A stretch of 7,196 nt of DNA from a bacterium (lineage in GTDB: Bacteria > Armatimonadota > Zipacnadia > Zipacnadales > Zipacnadaceae), in the NCBI GenBank assembly GCA_030607655.1, contig JAUWJN010000123.1, positions 1-7,196 on the forward strand, given 5' to 3'. Shown one piece after another: positions 6,666 through 7,196 of this stretch. Position numbers and translations under genes: made by a program. The notes beneath the pieces are model-generated. The model had not been told where the DNA came from and did no database searches. It saw nothing but the letters and a program-made list of their open reading frames with translations. Numbering within the stretch: position 1 is the first letter of the stretch; every line of letters starts with the position of its first letter.

Positions 6666-7061
6666 TTATTCTTCGGCTTGGTACGTAAATACAGTGGTGC
6701 CGATGCTGATTTCGTCCCCGTTGGCCAGCGGCACCGGCTCGGTGGTCCGGGCGCCATTCAGATAGGTGCCATTGGTAGAGTTTTGGTCGCAAAGCAGATG
6801 CCGCCCGGCTTGCAGATATATTATGGCGTGGTCTTTAGATACATAGCGGTCGGCGAGGACGATGGTATTATGAGGGCCGCGGCCCAAAGTAACGGGCGCG
6901 CTCAGGGGATAACGGTGGCCGGCCTGCACATCGGCCTCCGCCGAGCGCTGCACTATCAGCGCCGGCAGAGGCCCCCTTTCTCTGCGGAGACGGGGTTCTT
7001 CAACCCCGCGTATAGTGTCGGCGCCGCGCAGATTGAGAACCTGTCCAGCCGACGTAGCCAT
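6666..7061 (-). CDS. FHA-domain protein (FhaB-like), start uncertain
   Basis: The product has 131 residues as called. Residues about 34-127 form a forkhead-associated domain, which binds phosphothreonine peptides: LGRG at 59-62 (R61), VSKDHA at 74-79 (S75, H78), NSTNGTYLNG at 94-103 (N97, G98) and GDEISIG at 115-121. All the phosphopeptide-binding positions look intact. In actinobacterial clusters the FhaB protein in this place is a substrate and adaptor of the PASTA kinases, and a similar job is inferred here. Actinobacterial FhaB has an N-terminal membrane segment; here residues 1-33 are polar and charged, with no such helix. The ATG at 7061 has no ribosome binding site, and the frame is open for 17 codons upstream to TAA 7113-7115 without ATG, GTG or TTG. 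The true start may therefore differ, or the 5' end may be altered. It lies 38 bases before the proposed ftsW/rodA start. Confidence 0.88.
   Translation of the reverse strand: MATSAGQVLNLRGADTIRGVEEPRLRRERGPLPALIVQRSAEADVQAGHRYPLSAPVTLGRGPHNTIVLADRYVSKDHAIIYLQAGRHLLCDQNSTNGTYLNGARTTEPVPLANGDEISIGTTVFTYQAEE
6991..7008 (-). other. Perfect 7-bp hairpin inside the FHA gene's N-terminal linker
   Basis: CGGGGTT at 6991-6997 and AACCCCG at 7002-7008 are perfect inverted arms around a 4-base loop (CTTC on plus, GAAG on minus). A small 4-bp hairpin (TCTC 6979-6982, GAGA 6987-6990) adjoins it. They lie in the codons for GVEEPR and RRE, ahead of the conserved FHA domain. No T-run follows. They could affect translation or mRNA stability near the gene's 5' end, or be incidental. 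Confidence 0.3.
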
Positions 7062-7196
7062 AGCTACTTTGGCGGAGTCGGCCGCTACGCGATCTTCAGG
7101 GATGGATTCACCTTACGGCGCCAACGTAGCGGGCGGCGCTGCGCTTCGCCGCATACGCCCCGCCGAGGGCCGCTGTGCTGGCCCGGCGGCTTGTAC
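7062..7196 (-). other. Right-edge region before the FHA gene: GC-rich hairpin and no identifiable gene
   Basis: Three minus-strand frames run in from the edge and end at TAA 7113-7115, TGA 7108-7110 and TAG 7085-7087. One may be the tail of the next upstream gene, but none resembles a known family end. The bases 7160-7189 can fold into a strong stem: CCGCC (7160-7164) with GGCGG (7185-7189), a two-base bulge, then GGGCC (7167-7171) with GGCCC (7180-7184) and an 8-base loop. A second stem pairs GCGGCG (7133-7138) with CGCCGC (7147-7152). Neither has a T-run. An operon promoter is not visible. Confidence 0.35.

Noticed and set aside
1..7196. CRISPR array, defence system, insertion sequence or tRNA
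   Set aside because: No regularly spaced repeats, transposase motifs, terminal inverted repeats with target duplications, or cloverleaf-like segments were seen on either strand.

Overview
The window is bacterial chromosome, dense and moderately GC-rich, with two transcription directions that meet at about 1135-1253. The left part has one plus-strand gene, a Gfo/Idh/MocA-type oxidoreductase. The rest (about 1254-7061) is one run of five minus-strand genes. Read in transcription order from right to left they are: a small FHA-domain protein, an FtsW/RodA-type glycan polymerase (SEDS protein), a PbpA-type transpeptidase, a PASTA Ser/Thr kinase, and a secreted discoidin-like protein. The gaps are 6 to about 54 bases, so an operon is likely, with its promoter beyond the right edge.

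The order FHA - rodA/ftsW - pbpA - PASTA kinase matches the cell-wall growth and division cluster of Actinobacteria (fhaB-pstP-rodA-pbpA-pknA-pknB). Similar clusters occur in some deep Firmicutes and uncultured phyla. The SEDS protein and PbpA would form the polymerase/transpeptidase pair that makes and cross-links peptidoglycan. The membrane kinase would sense wall fragments through its external PASTA repeats and phosphorylate cytoplasmic targets. The FHA protein would read phosphothreonine marks. No phosphatase and no second kinase are visible.

The organism cannot be fixed from this sequence. Two PASTA repeats instead of four, divergent SEDS motifs, a discoidin-like secreted protein in the operon and a neighbouring Gfo/Idh/MocA gene argue against a typical actinobacterium. 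Armatimonadota or a similar poorly cultured lineage is my guess, and it is only a guess.

Two gene starts need attention. The SEDS gene clearly begins upstream of its first ordinary start codon: the reading frame encodes the expected first membrane helix, but the only well-placed initiator is ATA. The FHA gene has an ATG without a ribosome binding site, and the frame stays open for 17 codons before it. I saw no tRNA, rRNA, CRISPR array, insertion sequence or convincing intrinsic terminator. I did not find a clearly new biological system; the points worth a second look are the start anomalies, the altered SEDS motifs and the kinase-discoidin pairing.
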